The notes beneath the pieces are model-generated. The model had not been told where the DNA came from. It saw only the letters and a list, made by a program, of their open reading frames with translations, and did no database searches. Made by a program: the position numbers and the translations under genes. From Arthrinium phaeospermum (Eukaryota; Ascomycota; Sordariomycetes; Amphisphaeriales; Apiosporaceae), in NCBI GenBank assembly GCA_006503535.1, contig QYRS01000002.1:3038001-3102000 (forward strand): DNA of 64,000 nucleotides. The letters run 5' to 3'. Below, one piece after another: positions 1 through 11,328 of the stretch (position 1 is the first letter of the stretch; every line of letters starts with the position of its first letter).

Positions 1-3000
1 GGCTTTTTGTATGGTCAGCGTTTGGGTATGGAACAAGGAAGGACACAATGTGGAGGGTATTGGGGTACCCATACCGGTGTAGCCTGGGTACAAAGTCATG
101 GGCTCGAAGCCTTCGTGCTTCTCGAGGGGGGAACTGGTCCATTCCCAGACACCCCCCATCTGGCCCTGCCCCGCGAGCCGGTCGCCGTGAGCCGTCACGG
201 CGACAGGGTGCCAATGCTTGAAACCGACATTGGCATCGGTCAGGTCAGCAAAAATTCCGTCCATTTCAGACGACTTGCCGCTGACCCAGTTCGAGCCCTT
301 GGACGGTGGGGTCTCCTCGACACCATTGTTGACAAGATGGCTGTACATGCCAGCGTCAGTCCATAGTCTTTCTGTTGTGCTGCGCGGTCAACTATGATGA
401 AAGTCAGATTACGTACCCGTTTACAGCCGGAACCGTCTTCCCAAGCGTACGCTCGGCTTGTTCCTGCCTCATATAGTCAACGTGAGTATAGACGCTTCGG
501 GCCTCCTCGAGAGTTGGGATGCGCCCACCCATCCAGGCGGCACATCCAGCTAGCTCATCATATGAGGCGAAGATTGGCCAGTCGAGCGCATATTGGAGGG
601 GCACAAGCCCGTATACAGTCCTGACAGACTTGCCCTCTAGAAAGGAGCTGGGCACTGCATGTGTTGTGTGGCCTAGACCGTTGAGCCTCCCATTTCCGGC
701 GATTCCATTAGTGTGGCCGTCGACATCGCCATTAGTACCATTGCTGGTTTGTGTCTCATTATCTGCCCACGAGGCGGGCAGCTTCGTCGCCTGGGTATCG
801 TACATGTATTGCGCATACTGCCAGAGTTAGTCATGTAAGTAGGAGGTCGATGGTTTTGTTTACCTCTTCGTTGGTGATCGGGCGTCCTTTAGCCTGGAAG
901 GCATGCACGTTCGCCTGTCTCGCAGGCTTTTCATTATCCCTAAAGATGACGATCAGTGGAAGACCTAGCGGCCTGCGGATCGTTCATACATACCAACCGA
1001 AATGGCCCTGGAAGTCAAGTTTGTCTTGAGGGTCGTTCATACCAATAGTGATACATTGCTCGGGAATGTCGAACCACACATTGTCTTTCCGCTCGTTGTA
1101 AGCCTTCTCAGCAAGAGCCTTGAAGTCCGGCGTTACGGTGTGAGAAGGTGGGCGGGTTTTGTCGCTTTGCAACATCATGTAGAGAAGTGTTTCCATGTGC
1201 ATGATCTCGTGCTCAAATCCAACCCAGATGGCTCTTCCTACACCTCTGGGGATCGAGTCTTGGCCATCTTCATAGAGCTTGATGAGTTTAGCCCGGACTC
1301 GTTCTTGGTAGCTGAGTATATCCTCAACAGCAGGCCACTCATCAGGGATCTCCGAGTGGGCATGGCAATGATCTGGATTATCGACATCGGGATCTATGCC
1401 TCTTTCGAAGATGGAATGGTAAAATGCAGGCTCTGTAGGGGCCAGCTTGGTCACTTTGCCGAGCTGGATATCCAAGAAGGCAGGAATGTGCCCCAAGTAG
1501 AAGATGCAGGCGTTGCGCAGCTTGATAGGCTTGTCAAGCAGCTCCTCATTGGGCAGCATGCGTTGCGTGACGGTATCCCAGCTAAACCAAAGGTTCTTCC
1601 AGTCATCGAGAGATGGGAGAGGTGCCTGAGCATACTGAGAGGGCTTCCGGCCGAACTCCATGGTGGTGGGCTTGGTCAGTAGGTGCAACCCTACAAGTTG
1701 GGTGTGTCAGCTGGGTTAAACCGGGCGGGAAAACCTGTCGATGACAGAAAGAAGGAAGGGAGTGCTCGGTCATAATTTATCAGTATCATGATGGCAGAAG
1801 AGACCGGGTGAAGTGCGCAATATGCGCTACTTGAAGAAGGCATCCCGAGTGGTCTGACTATGGACTAGGGAAATGTGGGGGAAGGGTGCTTATTCGTCCA
1901 GATGTCCTCGAAGAGATTTGTGCCCAAGCTTGCCTCGGGTTGGACAGCAGAACGGGAAGGAAAGAGTAACTCACCGTATTCGTCGCCTTCGACCATCCAT
2001 CTGTCACTCTCGACCACCCCGGCAGCTCTCCACAAATTTTGCATACCATCTTTCGAGTACTTGAGACTCTGTTCCACTTGGATGCGCTCGTGGGCCTTAA
2101 TGGTCTCTCCCAGCACCGTCGTATTGCGGACAGGCGAATAGAAGGCTTGGTGCCGCCCACCTTCATTGTCATATACATATTCCCCTATCACCTCCCAATC
2201 CTCGAGTTTGAACTCCTCGCTCCCCAGCACTTCATTGGCGTGCCGGAGGCCATTGAGTATGAACCTAAAAAAAAATACTGTCAGCTAGGCCCAACGGGAC
2301 ACATCCGCCTTGGGACTTACTGGTGAGTGATTCCTTCGCGATCTGTATGGGAAATGTTTAGTTTGGATCCAGAGCTAGGTTAGTAGTACTGACCATTATA
2401 GGCATGACTATCACCAAAGTCAGTTTAGTCTCGACTTATCCGGCTCAAAGAGTACATACTAAACTTTTGATGGGTTGGTGCACGAGTCCAGGCCAATCAC
2501 GATGGTATCAGCAGGCTCGAGGACTTCGGTGAAGCCCTTGAGGAATTCAGCTGCTTCATGCCGGTGGAAGTTGCCTATACACATCACAAGTCAGACTGAA
2601 ACAATAAGCATCCTCGGGATTACTGACCAATGCTGGAGCCAAGACTCATGACGCATTTCCTCCGCTTCGCAATGGAGGGTTGCTTTAACCATTCGCGGCC
2701 ATCGTCGTAGGTTCCAAGCAGCCCGTGAGTGCGCACATGACGGAAGGTTGGAACCTGGCGAAGAGTTCTATCAAGCTCCTCCCGGCTCAAGTCGAGAGCA
2801 TAGTAGTCGACGTCTCTACCGGCATCTTCCAGAGCCTGAAGAAGAAGGGAGACTTTCCGCAGATTGCTGATATGACGGTTATATATCGCACAGCATAGAT
2901 TTGAAATAGGACGTCAACTCACCCACTGCCAAGTTCTACCACGATGGAGCCAGAAGGGATGGATTTGGCAACCGCAGCGGCCGAACGACGCAGGACTTGG

Positions 3001-3355
3001 ATCTCATAATTGGTCAGATAGTACTCCTCCAAATAGGTTATCTAAACGCCGTTAGCGCGCCATCACGCGGAATGTGACACTGTTGTGCTCATCTGACCTT
3101 CTCGAAAAGCTGCAACCCCTTTTCGTCGTAGACCAGCAACGTAGGGAGCTTTCGAGGGCCCTCCTCGGGTCGGAACAGCTTGTGTATTTCTTCCTTCAGG
3201 TTAATTTCAACAGCAGCCTGTCGAATGTCGATAATATCAACATCCCTCTGCAGGCCTCCGCCTTTCCCGGTGTTGTTGGCCGAGGCAAAGGACGGGGAGC
3301 CAGGGAGGGCGTCAACAGCGTGAGTCTGCATTCTTTTTTCTTGCGGATGAGCCAA
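1..3355 (-). CDS. egt1: Ergothioneine biosynthesis protein 1 (EgtD-EgtB fusion), 3' end outside window
   Basis: This gene makes ergothioneine, a thiol antioxidant: the N-terminal EgtD-like methyltransferase trimethylates histidine to hercynine, and the DinB plus FGE-sulfatase halves (EgtB-like) form the hercynyl-cysteine sulfoxide. I can splice it in phase: exons 3355-3098, 3041-2923, 2866-2628, 2574-2460, 2407-2394, 2342-2321, 2264-1975, 1690-994, 939-864, 817-417 and 367-75, about 841 codons. The last visible donor (GTATGG at 74) leads into an intron leaving the window. Seen: the SAM-binding stretch VVELGSG, the EgtD pocket text HAYNDREGITHQF across two tiny exons, the DinB iron motif HEIMHME (HX3HXE) with an earlier LGH, and FGE-sulfatase text such as GGVWEWTSSPL. 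Fungal Egt1 proteins are near 870 residues, so only the last tens of residues are missing. The start at 3355 is the only upstream ATG in frame. No frame breaks were found. Confidence 0.95.
2321..2407 (-). other. egt1: Two micro-exons of egt1 (14 nt and 22 nt)
   Basis: Exon 2407-2394 is 14 nt and exon 2342-2321 is 22 nt. Both are needed to join the methyltransferase text KVY, HAYND and REGITHQ to the following FILNGL. Each is flanked by GT donors (GTCAGT, GTAAGT) and TAG or CAG acceptors, and the reading phase closes exactly on both sides. Automatic gene callers often miss exons this short. Confidence 0.85.
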
Positions 3356-4192
3356 CGGTTGGGTTGGTTCAATACAGCAAGGCGAGTCGTGTTGAACGAT
3401 AACTCCAGAAGTTGCAATGAAAGCACTGCGATGAAGGCTTGATTGGACGAGATCCCGATGTATCTAGGTGAAAATGGCCGAGGTATATAAAGTAAGGCGG
3501 ACGCGGGCAAGTACCTGGATGCAACAAGCCTGGCAGGTCGATGTTGGCCGAAACCTTAATGGGCTTTGCTGACGCTGGCGCAGTAAACAGTTAGGGCGAC
3601 TCGGGATGATGATGATGTCAATCTACATTCAGTCGAAACCCGCTATGTCGCCTTACGCTGCTGTTGGGTGCAAGTATCATCCGAGGTCTCCTCTCTGGCT
3701 CCATCGGTATCCAATAGGGCTGTGCAACCAAGAGGACCAAGGTACGGGACCAAGCCTAGCCGTTGGGGAGCGGGCAGCTGGTCCACGGTTGTTTCTCGCT
3801 CTCTTTCAGCATGGGAAAGCCGAATCGGTTTGTCATGATTTGCAGCGTGTTTGGGGGTTAGTTTCCCCTGTTTGGCAGACCTGAATCTCAGATGCCCTAG
3901 GATCCCCTAGGCAGACGGGTAGTGGTAGTGTGGGATGGTAACTTTTCTGGTGTCTGAAAGGAGCAAATCAGGGGAGGCCCAGAGCTATTAGTTGAGCCCC
4001 ACGCCCCGCAAACCAGGCTTGCAGCTTGCAGCTGCTGGTCATCATGGTTCTCTGTCTACACCTTACCTAAGAGCGAGCGAGTGTTGGTAGGTTACATGCT
4101 GCAGTACTACCTACCATCTTGGGACAGCAAGTTAAGACTGCAACGTATTCCTTTAGTTGCCTGCCTGCCTGTCTGTCTATTGATGGTTTTGC

Positions 4193-4221
4193 TGTTGTTG
4201 TTGTTGTTGTTGTTGTTGTTT
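4193..4221. repeat. (TTG)n microsatellite
   Basis: About nine tandem TTG/GTT units ending in a short T run. It is preceded by a CCTG/TCTG repeat at about 4160-4178. On the minus strand it would read as poly-glutamine in a short frame that I do not consider a gene. Confidence 0.9.
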
Positions 4222-5303
4222 TTTGTTGGTTTTCCTGGGTGCATACCTAAACACATGCATCCAGAGCATTTCCATGTGATTTACGCACGGCTTTTTCGTC
4301 ACCGTGTGAGTGGCTTCAAGGCATGTCTTTAAATGGTTGAAACGTGCTGCTGCCATACCCCGATCCTGGTTTGTGGAGGGCGGGAGAGAACTCAAACACG
4401 CCCAATCAGCAACATACTAACTGCCTTTTCGGCAGCCTCCAAGGTTGAATTGGTAGATACTACGCGTTCGTTCGTCTTGCCCGCCCGGTCCATGTCCTTC
4501 TAGGGCCGTAAATCACTGTCCCGGTCCTGATGGCCTCCAAAGGAGGCCATTACATTACTAAGCAATGGATATCATATCCTCGGTTGGGGCGGAAATACAT
4601 GGAAAAAGGCTTATATAGGTGTCGTTCCGTGACCAACGATACGATGGGAAGCGACAAGCGAGAGTGGGATGCCCATGCACACGCAGGGTGCATGCCCGAT
4701 ATGAGTGGTGCGGAGCGGGCTCACCATCGTACGGGGGTTGGGGGACGGATTTGGATGGGGTCCGCGCGTCTAGAAACCACCAGGTTCCCATAATCGCAGT
4801 CAAGGACCTTGTTCTGGGTAATCAGATCTTGATTGTTCCTACATACAGACCACCGCGCAGGCTAAAGCCCATTCCGGGCAAGCCGAGCGAACACCGCAGC
4901 TATTGCGGGCACGTGGTGGGATATGATTGTATGAATTGCTCCGACACGGAACTACAGTACAGCAGTTGCCCGTCCTGGACCGACCACCATGTTCGATGGC
5001 GATTATGTAAGCGCGCTTGGGGTGAACATTGGTTGATTTGTTTGCTGCTCTCTCTCCCGTGATAGAATGCCTACACACGTCATCTCGACGTGGAATGGGG
5101 CCACGGGCGGGTATTACCCCTCAATAGGGATCTCTACCCCTCTTCACGCACTTAGGAAACGGGTTGCTTGTCTTATGTATGTCGGGAGACAGGACCGCAA
5201 CTCACGCAAAGCTTCCTTGCGGATGGTGTGATCCTTGGCGGAAAGTCATCGCAGTTCGCCGAACTTGCGCTCGTTCTTGAGTGGAAGGGCAACGGGCAGG
5301 GGG

Positions 5304-5336
5304 AAAAAAAAAAGAAAAAAAAAAGAAAAAGAAAAG
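5304..5336. repeat. A-rich homopurine tract
   Basis: A run of adenines interrupted by single guanines, immediately after a G5 run. Low-complexity sequence with no coding evidence. Confidence 0.85.
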
Positions 5337-6629
5337 TCCGAGGGAGGTCGATGGATGGCGCGCATCGGTTCTTGATCGCCGCTGACTTGCAGCAAGGAAA
5401 TGCGGGGAACTTCCCAACGACAATCGCCGTTGGCGCACAAAAGGAGCGCGGTCCCTTGGAACCAATCATGATGAATTGACGGCGATGTCGTCTATGGACT
5501 GCTGACTTGCCACGGCAGCAAAGTCTGGGGAAGATGCCCGACTCAATTCGTTCGCTTCCCTATACGGAGTTATCGAGGCAGGAAACCGCGAGGTCGTCTT
5601 TATCAGGACTGTTTCAATCCTTTCTTTGCTACACAGCAAATAGAAGCCATCTTGGCTTTATCACTTTTCCAGGATGTTGCTATTGCTGGTACCCAATCTT
5701 TACTCATTTCCATACGATCCAGATAACTCGTAGATGCTGAAAACTGTCCGTATCTCCGCGTGGGCATCAACATGTACAGATGGCGTTATGGGCCGTGTAA
5801 CAGATCATGTCATCATGGGGAGCGCTATTCCCCTCGACTACAAGCCCAGTCACTTCTCACTGTCTGCAGCTCAAGGTTACAGTATATAAGACGTTGAGTA
5901 GGTAGAGACCGCAGATGAAACATGCCTGGATATGAAAGGAAGACAGCTTAAGATCCCACCACCATCGAATGCAACAGGACACATCTCCAGAAATCAATTT
6001 TGTTCCTAAGTTCGCATCCTTACTGAAGCCTCGATTGGACATACTGGAACAACAGCCAAAGAGATACAGGCTACGGCAGGTCTTCTTCCAAATACCCCCC
6101 TTCCATCGTCACCAGTGCCAGTCCGATCAAAATATAGGACCCAGACAAGATATAGGCTAAGCTGCCAAACTCCTGCAGTTCTTACCTTGAGACTCACCAG
6201 GCAAGAAGGCAGAGAGAGAAGCATACACCATCGCCATGCTTTAGCAGTCCAGATACTTAACCGTCCTGGCAACATCACACATGCCACGTACTTCAGGAAC
6301 ACCCACGCCAGACACAAAGCAAGTTAGGCAAGGGGCTATCAAAATCCAGGAAGCTCATAGGTTAGACACATGATTGAATCTATGTTGCATCCGCAAATGC
6401 CAGGGATATCTGCAAAGGGAATTCTCACTAATTACTCGGCCATTGCCAGGCTGAATAGCACACCCAGAAAAGGGGGTGCAAGACGTGCAAGGAAAGAGGA
6501 AACCCCCAAACTGTTGACCTGAAAAAGAACGGCAATTCACACATCATCCTGCTTTTGTGCAACTCCTTAAACACCGGCCCCCTCTGTTTCCTAGGAGGCC
6601 TATAACCATGGCTGTAGAATTCGACACGC

Positions 6630-9163
6630 TCACGCAAATGCTCCGTGCTCCTGCATTTGCAGCTGCAGATGGTACGGGGCGTCCGATGTCGATAAACCAA
6701 AGATTTCATCGATCCAGGGATCGTTGTGCTGCGTCAATATCCCCAAATCATTCGTGACGTTAAATCTTCTACACTCTTCGTCGCCAATGTCATACCTTGC
6801 AGCTGGGTCCGGAAAGTCACCTGGTGCAGGGTAGGGTTGGGGAGGAGAATGCGTTGGAAGCGGAGGAGCCGAGTAACGAGGCCAGTGCTCCTCTTGGCCT
6901 TCGTTAGCTGGGCCGGTCTCGGGCCTGGGCTCCATGGGCCCGTTGGTTTCTGTATGTCCCATCGGTGGCGCACTCATTGGTGTGTGGTTAATTGCGGTAA
7001 AGGAGCCTGACGCGGCCGACCTGGGGAATATACGATCCGACCCGGAGTTGTCGGTTGCAATCGGCGAGCCGCGATCAACAGGGCTATCTCGAGAAGAATC
7101 TAGACCACCAACACCACGCACTGGCTTACCGGGATGTACCGTACCAAAGTCGCCAAAGTCCTTCAAGATTGGTTTTTCGAGATATTCATCGAGACCGGCA
7201 CCAGGTCCACCCTGTCGGAGACCAACGTTGGCCTTTTCTTTGTGGGATTGGTTGTTCTCGTGCCTCTCAACGTCCTCCTTGATTTTGACGAAGTAAGACT
7301 CCATCTGCTTAAGGACACCAACATATGTTGATGCCATTTTCAAACAAATGGTCATCTTATGCAGTGTCTGAAAAGTGAGACCCGTTGGACCATGTTCAAA
7401 GGGGCCCCCCCTGGACTCGCCTGGCGCTGGTTCGCGCCATCGATGGCCAAGAATGTGCTGTTCCGTATCCATATGGGGGAAATGCACGGCATATTGTGCC
7501 ACAAATGCTGCAGTCCAAATGGCGAACAGGACGATGGTGGACTGAGGCAATTTGTCTTTCTTTTGACAAATCTCAACCAGATCAATGATCTCTCTGCCGG
7601 CCTTGAATACATACTCCGCGCTTTCAAGCCAAAACGGGTCGCGTGTTTCATCCTTTGGAAACGTTGGCTTGTCAAGGGGTCCTACTGGCCTGTCGCATCG
7701 GATAGGAACAAACGGAATATACCTGAAAATCAAGTTAGCACCAGTCAAGCCAGAATTAATAGGCACTCTCAGCCAAAATCCCACTCACTCTCTGTGTAGC
7801 ATAATGAGGCAAACGTTTCGAAGCATATGCAAAAGCACATATACACTGGAGGCCTGGTGATTCTCGTGCTTGAAGTAATTGGAACGGGAAAATGTGAAGG
7901 TGTCCGGAAGATCAGCATCGAAAGCCTCAAAGGCTCTCCGTAGCTTGAAGAATGTCGTTCTCATCCCACGGCGGGAAATTCTCTCAGCCGGCCTCCAGCA
8001 ATACTGAATTTGGAGATATCCCCCCAAAGATCAACCAGTTGTATGAACCGGCTCAAGACACTATCATCCTGTACATGTCGCCGCTCTCCAAAGTTCCGTG
8101 GGTATAGAAACGACGTTTCAACAGGTACAGACAAGTCGAATCTGTCCTCGGGGCAGGGCAGCTGTATCTGCAAGTCCTCTGCCCTCATGATGGACGACCT
8201 TTCCTTGCCACATGCTAGCATTCGGTCTAGGATAAAACAGCTGAACATGGTGCGCCTCTGCACCTCCATATCCTGTATTTTTTGGGAATATGAAATCGAA
8301 TTCCGCGGCTGCTGCTCGGTCGAGGGCTCAGTTGAGGGCTCTTCTGAGCCCGGATGACTCTTGCACTTGTCGCCGAATCCCAGCTTCAGGAATTGTGCCA
8401 TACGGATAGCGGAACCCACATACATCCAAGCAGCCAACCCGCCACTTTGAGGGCGTGTCTGACCCCATTCATACAACCCAAGCATCAGCAGAGCCTGGAC
8501 TCTTTCTACCGAAGCAGTTCTCATGGTCGTCCGCAACGGGCCGAGAGCCATGGTGAGTGTGTCGGCATAGTATTCCGATGCAGCGGCCGGATCGATCTGG
8601 GTCTGGACTGGTCGAGACCTGGCGTTACCGCTCTGGGAGCTGCATACATGGGCAAGATATTTGACAAGGTCGGGATGAAACCGAGCAGTGAGGGTTAAAA
8701 CACCAAGAAGTACCAAATTGAAATCAGGGCAAGGGTCCGGTTGAGAGGTTTTGAACCTGTGAGCAATCCTGTCCTTCATTGTCGGCAAATGCAAGAACGG
8801 CAGCTCAGGTGCAAAATGAAGCTTATAGAGATCAAGAACTTGCTCCCAGAGGTCTTCGGTGAGAAATGGCGCGGCAAGAACTTCGTCTGCGTATAATGTT
8901 ACCTTGTGATTGTCCATCTTGGAGATGTCGTCGATCCGCTTCAGCTTCTTGCGATCGGAACCCCCATCTCTGTCCTGCTTGATGCCGGCCGGTGGCTCGG
9001 TCCTCTTCGTCGGCGCCGGGTTGGCTTCGGGAAGCTTGAAGATGCACTCCTTGCCCGTCTTGATGCAGCTGTCGCAAGGACTGCTCCCGCCATTGTTCTC
9101 GCACTTGATCTTGGACTTGCGGCATCTCAGACAGGCAATGCTCGAGCGCATTGGTGGGCGCAT
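6630..9163 (-). CDS. Zn2Cys6 fungal transcription factor (Fungal_trans type), frame broken near 7965-7995
   Basis: Likely a nuclear DNA-binding regulator; target genes cannot be inferred. From the ATG at 9163 the binuclear cluster has Cys11, 14, 21, 30, 33 and 40 (C-x2-C-x6-C-x8-C-x2-C-x6-C), followed by a basic linker. A Fungal_trans middle region follows, with text such as LLMLGLYEWGQ, AWMYVGSAIRMAQFLKLGF and RRTMFSCFILDRMLACGKERS. An intron at 7788-7724 (GTGAGT...TTTTCAG) joins LHRE to YIPFVPI in phase. The tail is Pro/Gly/Ser-rich and ends QMQEHGAFA at 6630. An in-frame ATG at 9241 would add 26 residues; 9163 fits the family better because the cluster then starts near the N terminus. Between GGRLREF and FFKLRRAFEAFDADLP the expected PPWDEN text lies in a third frame, so at least two indels are needed. 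It is the nearest neighbour of egt1, in the same direction. Confidence 0.88.
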
Positions 9164-10736
9164 TTTGGCTTGCTGCTTCTTGCTTTCGTAGCCCCCCGCC
9201 AAGACCCCCTTTCCATCGTTCACTACATAGCCCCTCACCACCCCCCCTAGCCCTTCACTCTGCGGTCGCTCCGTGGCTGCCGAGTGCGGTCGGTGTTCGA
9301 GGGGAGCTAGATGGGCAGGCGGGGCCAGGTGGGCATCGGGAGGGACGAAGGCGTCCTCGAACCTCCTCTTCGGCGTAGAATGGTAAGCCGACGTGTTGCC
9401 GGAGTTCTGCGATTCGGGGTCGGGCGGGGAGAGGATTGAAGCTATTCGGAGTGGGGAGGTAATTGTGGCGGCTTGGGTCTGGCACAGACCCGTGAAACTT
9501 GGTGTAATAGACTCGTGGGCAAACGGCGACTGGGCCTCGTGCTGTCAAGCCCTGTGGTGTGCGGTTACTGTAACGCCGCGTTTGGGGGTTTTGGGCTCCC
9601 CTTCTAACACAGGCGCGGTGTATAATCCTCAAGACGACGTCTACAGCCGTGGTCCTTGTGCACCGGGTGCCCCAGGCTCCGCTGTCAAAGGGCGCTTGGA
9701 CGAGGTGGAAGCAAGGAAGTCCAACGAGGGTGCTACAACATCAAGGGGACTGCAGCTACCCGTCAAGAGTCCAGCTGAACAGCAGGTCTACAAGCAGAGA
9801 TACGACTGAAGATATGCAAGTGGTTGTCCGTCCGTCGAAGCGCCAACTTGGTCGAAGAAAGGGAAGTCGTGGTGACCACGGGTTCTCGAAGGCTTGGTGT
9901 GGATATGAAAATGCGCGGTGAAGATGGCTGAAGGTGGCATAGAACGCGGCACAGAAGGTAGCAAGAAAATCGGCACGAATCAGTTCAAGTTGGGCGGTAT
10001 AGTCGCTCTTGTTCTTGCCCTCGTGCTTCTTCGTCGGACTGCGCAAGTAAGTACTTCTTGGGGTGAAGGCGACGTTGGTTGGAAATGGGAAGAAAGAGGG
10101 AAGTACGATCGACAGACACACAATAGACGCGAAGTTACGAATCCCCGACGGTATTGTGGATTGGTTCAAATGGGGAGGAAGACTTGGGAAGCCAACATTG
10201 AGAACGTCTGGTCCAACACGCACGGCATGGCGACATGGGACCGACCCTACATACAGAGCGAGAGAGAGAAGAGGAGGTACATAGCATCAATTGCCTACAT
10301 CCATCTAGGTATGAACCGGTAAAGGCGACGAGAGAACATTAGCACTTGTTCCCTGCAATTGATTGCCAGTGCAAGGGTTCGATTCAATGTTCCCCGGACG
10401 GGTCGGATAGACAGGCATTCACAACCACACCCTGGGAACCTTTAGGCCGCCCAGCGTGCTAAAGTAGTTACGCTCTACCTGATAGGTGGTTCCTCTGGCA
10501 GGCTGGCCCCTTCACCAACACGAAGGACGAGAAAGTACATGTACCTAGCGTTCCAAGCTGGAGCCCATATCGGCTCGGCCCATCCATGGCGCCCAGGCCC
10601 GCGCAGGCCGCAAATTTGAACCCCACGTAGATGCCGAACACTTGAAACCACTCTACGTACATCGGCTGTTGTCGGGGGAGAGGGAAGAAGTGTGTTGGTT
10701 GACGTATTGCTGGCATAGGAGGCACAGGCAGTTGGC

Positions 10737-10760
10737 TATATATATATATATATATATATA
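10737..10760. repeat. (TA)12 microsatellite
   Basis: Twelve perfect TA dinucleotides in the gene-free region. Confidence 0.95.
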
Positions 10761-11305
10761 CACTTATATACATGCCAGCAGAGAAGCAGAACCTGGGATG
10801 CGCCAAGGTCTGCTTGACCGGTGTTGCATTGGGCAGTTCAAAATAGTACGTGTAGGTAGGTGATGGCGCTGTGCTAATGGTGAATGATCGGGAGCCTAGC
10901 TTCCGTGACGCGGTGGCTGGACAAGAGACTTTCATCAGTTGTTAGCTGCATTGTACATACCTAACATCCATGGCCTCGGTGAGGTACCTAGGCTCCCTCC
11001 CATCTCGACAAGAAAGAAAAAAAAGAAGATGTGCAAATGCAGGTTACTGCCGGGTTGTAAGGACAACCCACAGCCACTGTACGTGCAGTAGTAGCAGCGA
11101 AATAGCAGGTTGTACCATAATCGACTTCATAAAAACGGGCAGGAGGGTCGCTGTGACGGTGTGAGCATGATAGTGGCCCGATCGGCGGTCCTGTCGACTC
11201 CTCTTCAGTCCATTCGGCAGGAGGGATTGGAGGAACTTGGTAAAAGCCAAGGCAGGCAGGAAGGTACGGACCTGCAAGGAGTTGTTTTCTGGAGGTGTGC
11301 CAGCC

Positions 11306-11328
11306 AAAAAAAAAAAAAAAAAAAAAAA
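11306..11328. repeat. Poly(A) run, 23 nt
   Basis: Uninterrupted A23. No gene with a matching 3' end lies just upstream on the plus strand, so it looks like a homopolymer expansion and not a retroposed tail. Confidence 0.9.

Larger units (their letters stand above)
3356..6629. other. Intergenic region between egt1 start and transcription factor end
   Basis: No supported gene. It contains the egt1 promoter side (from 3356), a TTG/GTT microsatellite near 4193-4221, an A-rich purine tract at 5304-5336, and the 3' flank of the transcription factor. Short open frames here have no recognisable protein features. Confidence 0.6.

Noticed and set aside
4177..4395. Frame with a poly-glutamine run
   Set aside because: The glutamines come only from the TTG microsatellite; the rest has no protein character.
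10340..10400. Possible tRNA from a B-box-like GGTTCGATTCA
   Set aside because: The flanking bases do not pair into a T stem and no A box or acceptor stem is present.
11306..11328. Poly(A) as sign of a retroposed gene
   Set aside because: No coding remnant or target-site duplication found next to it.
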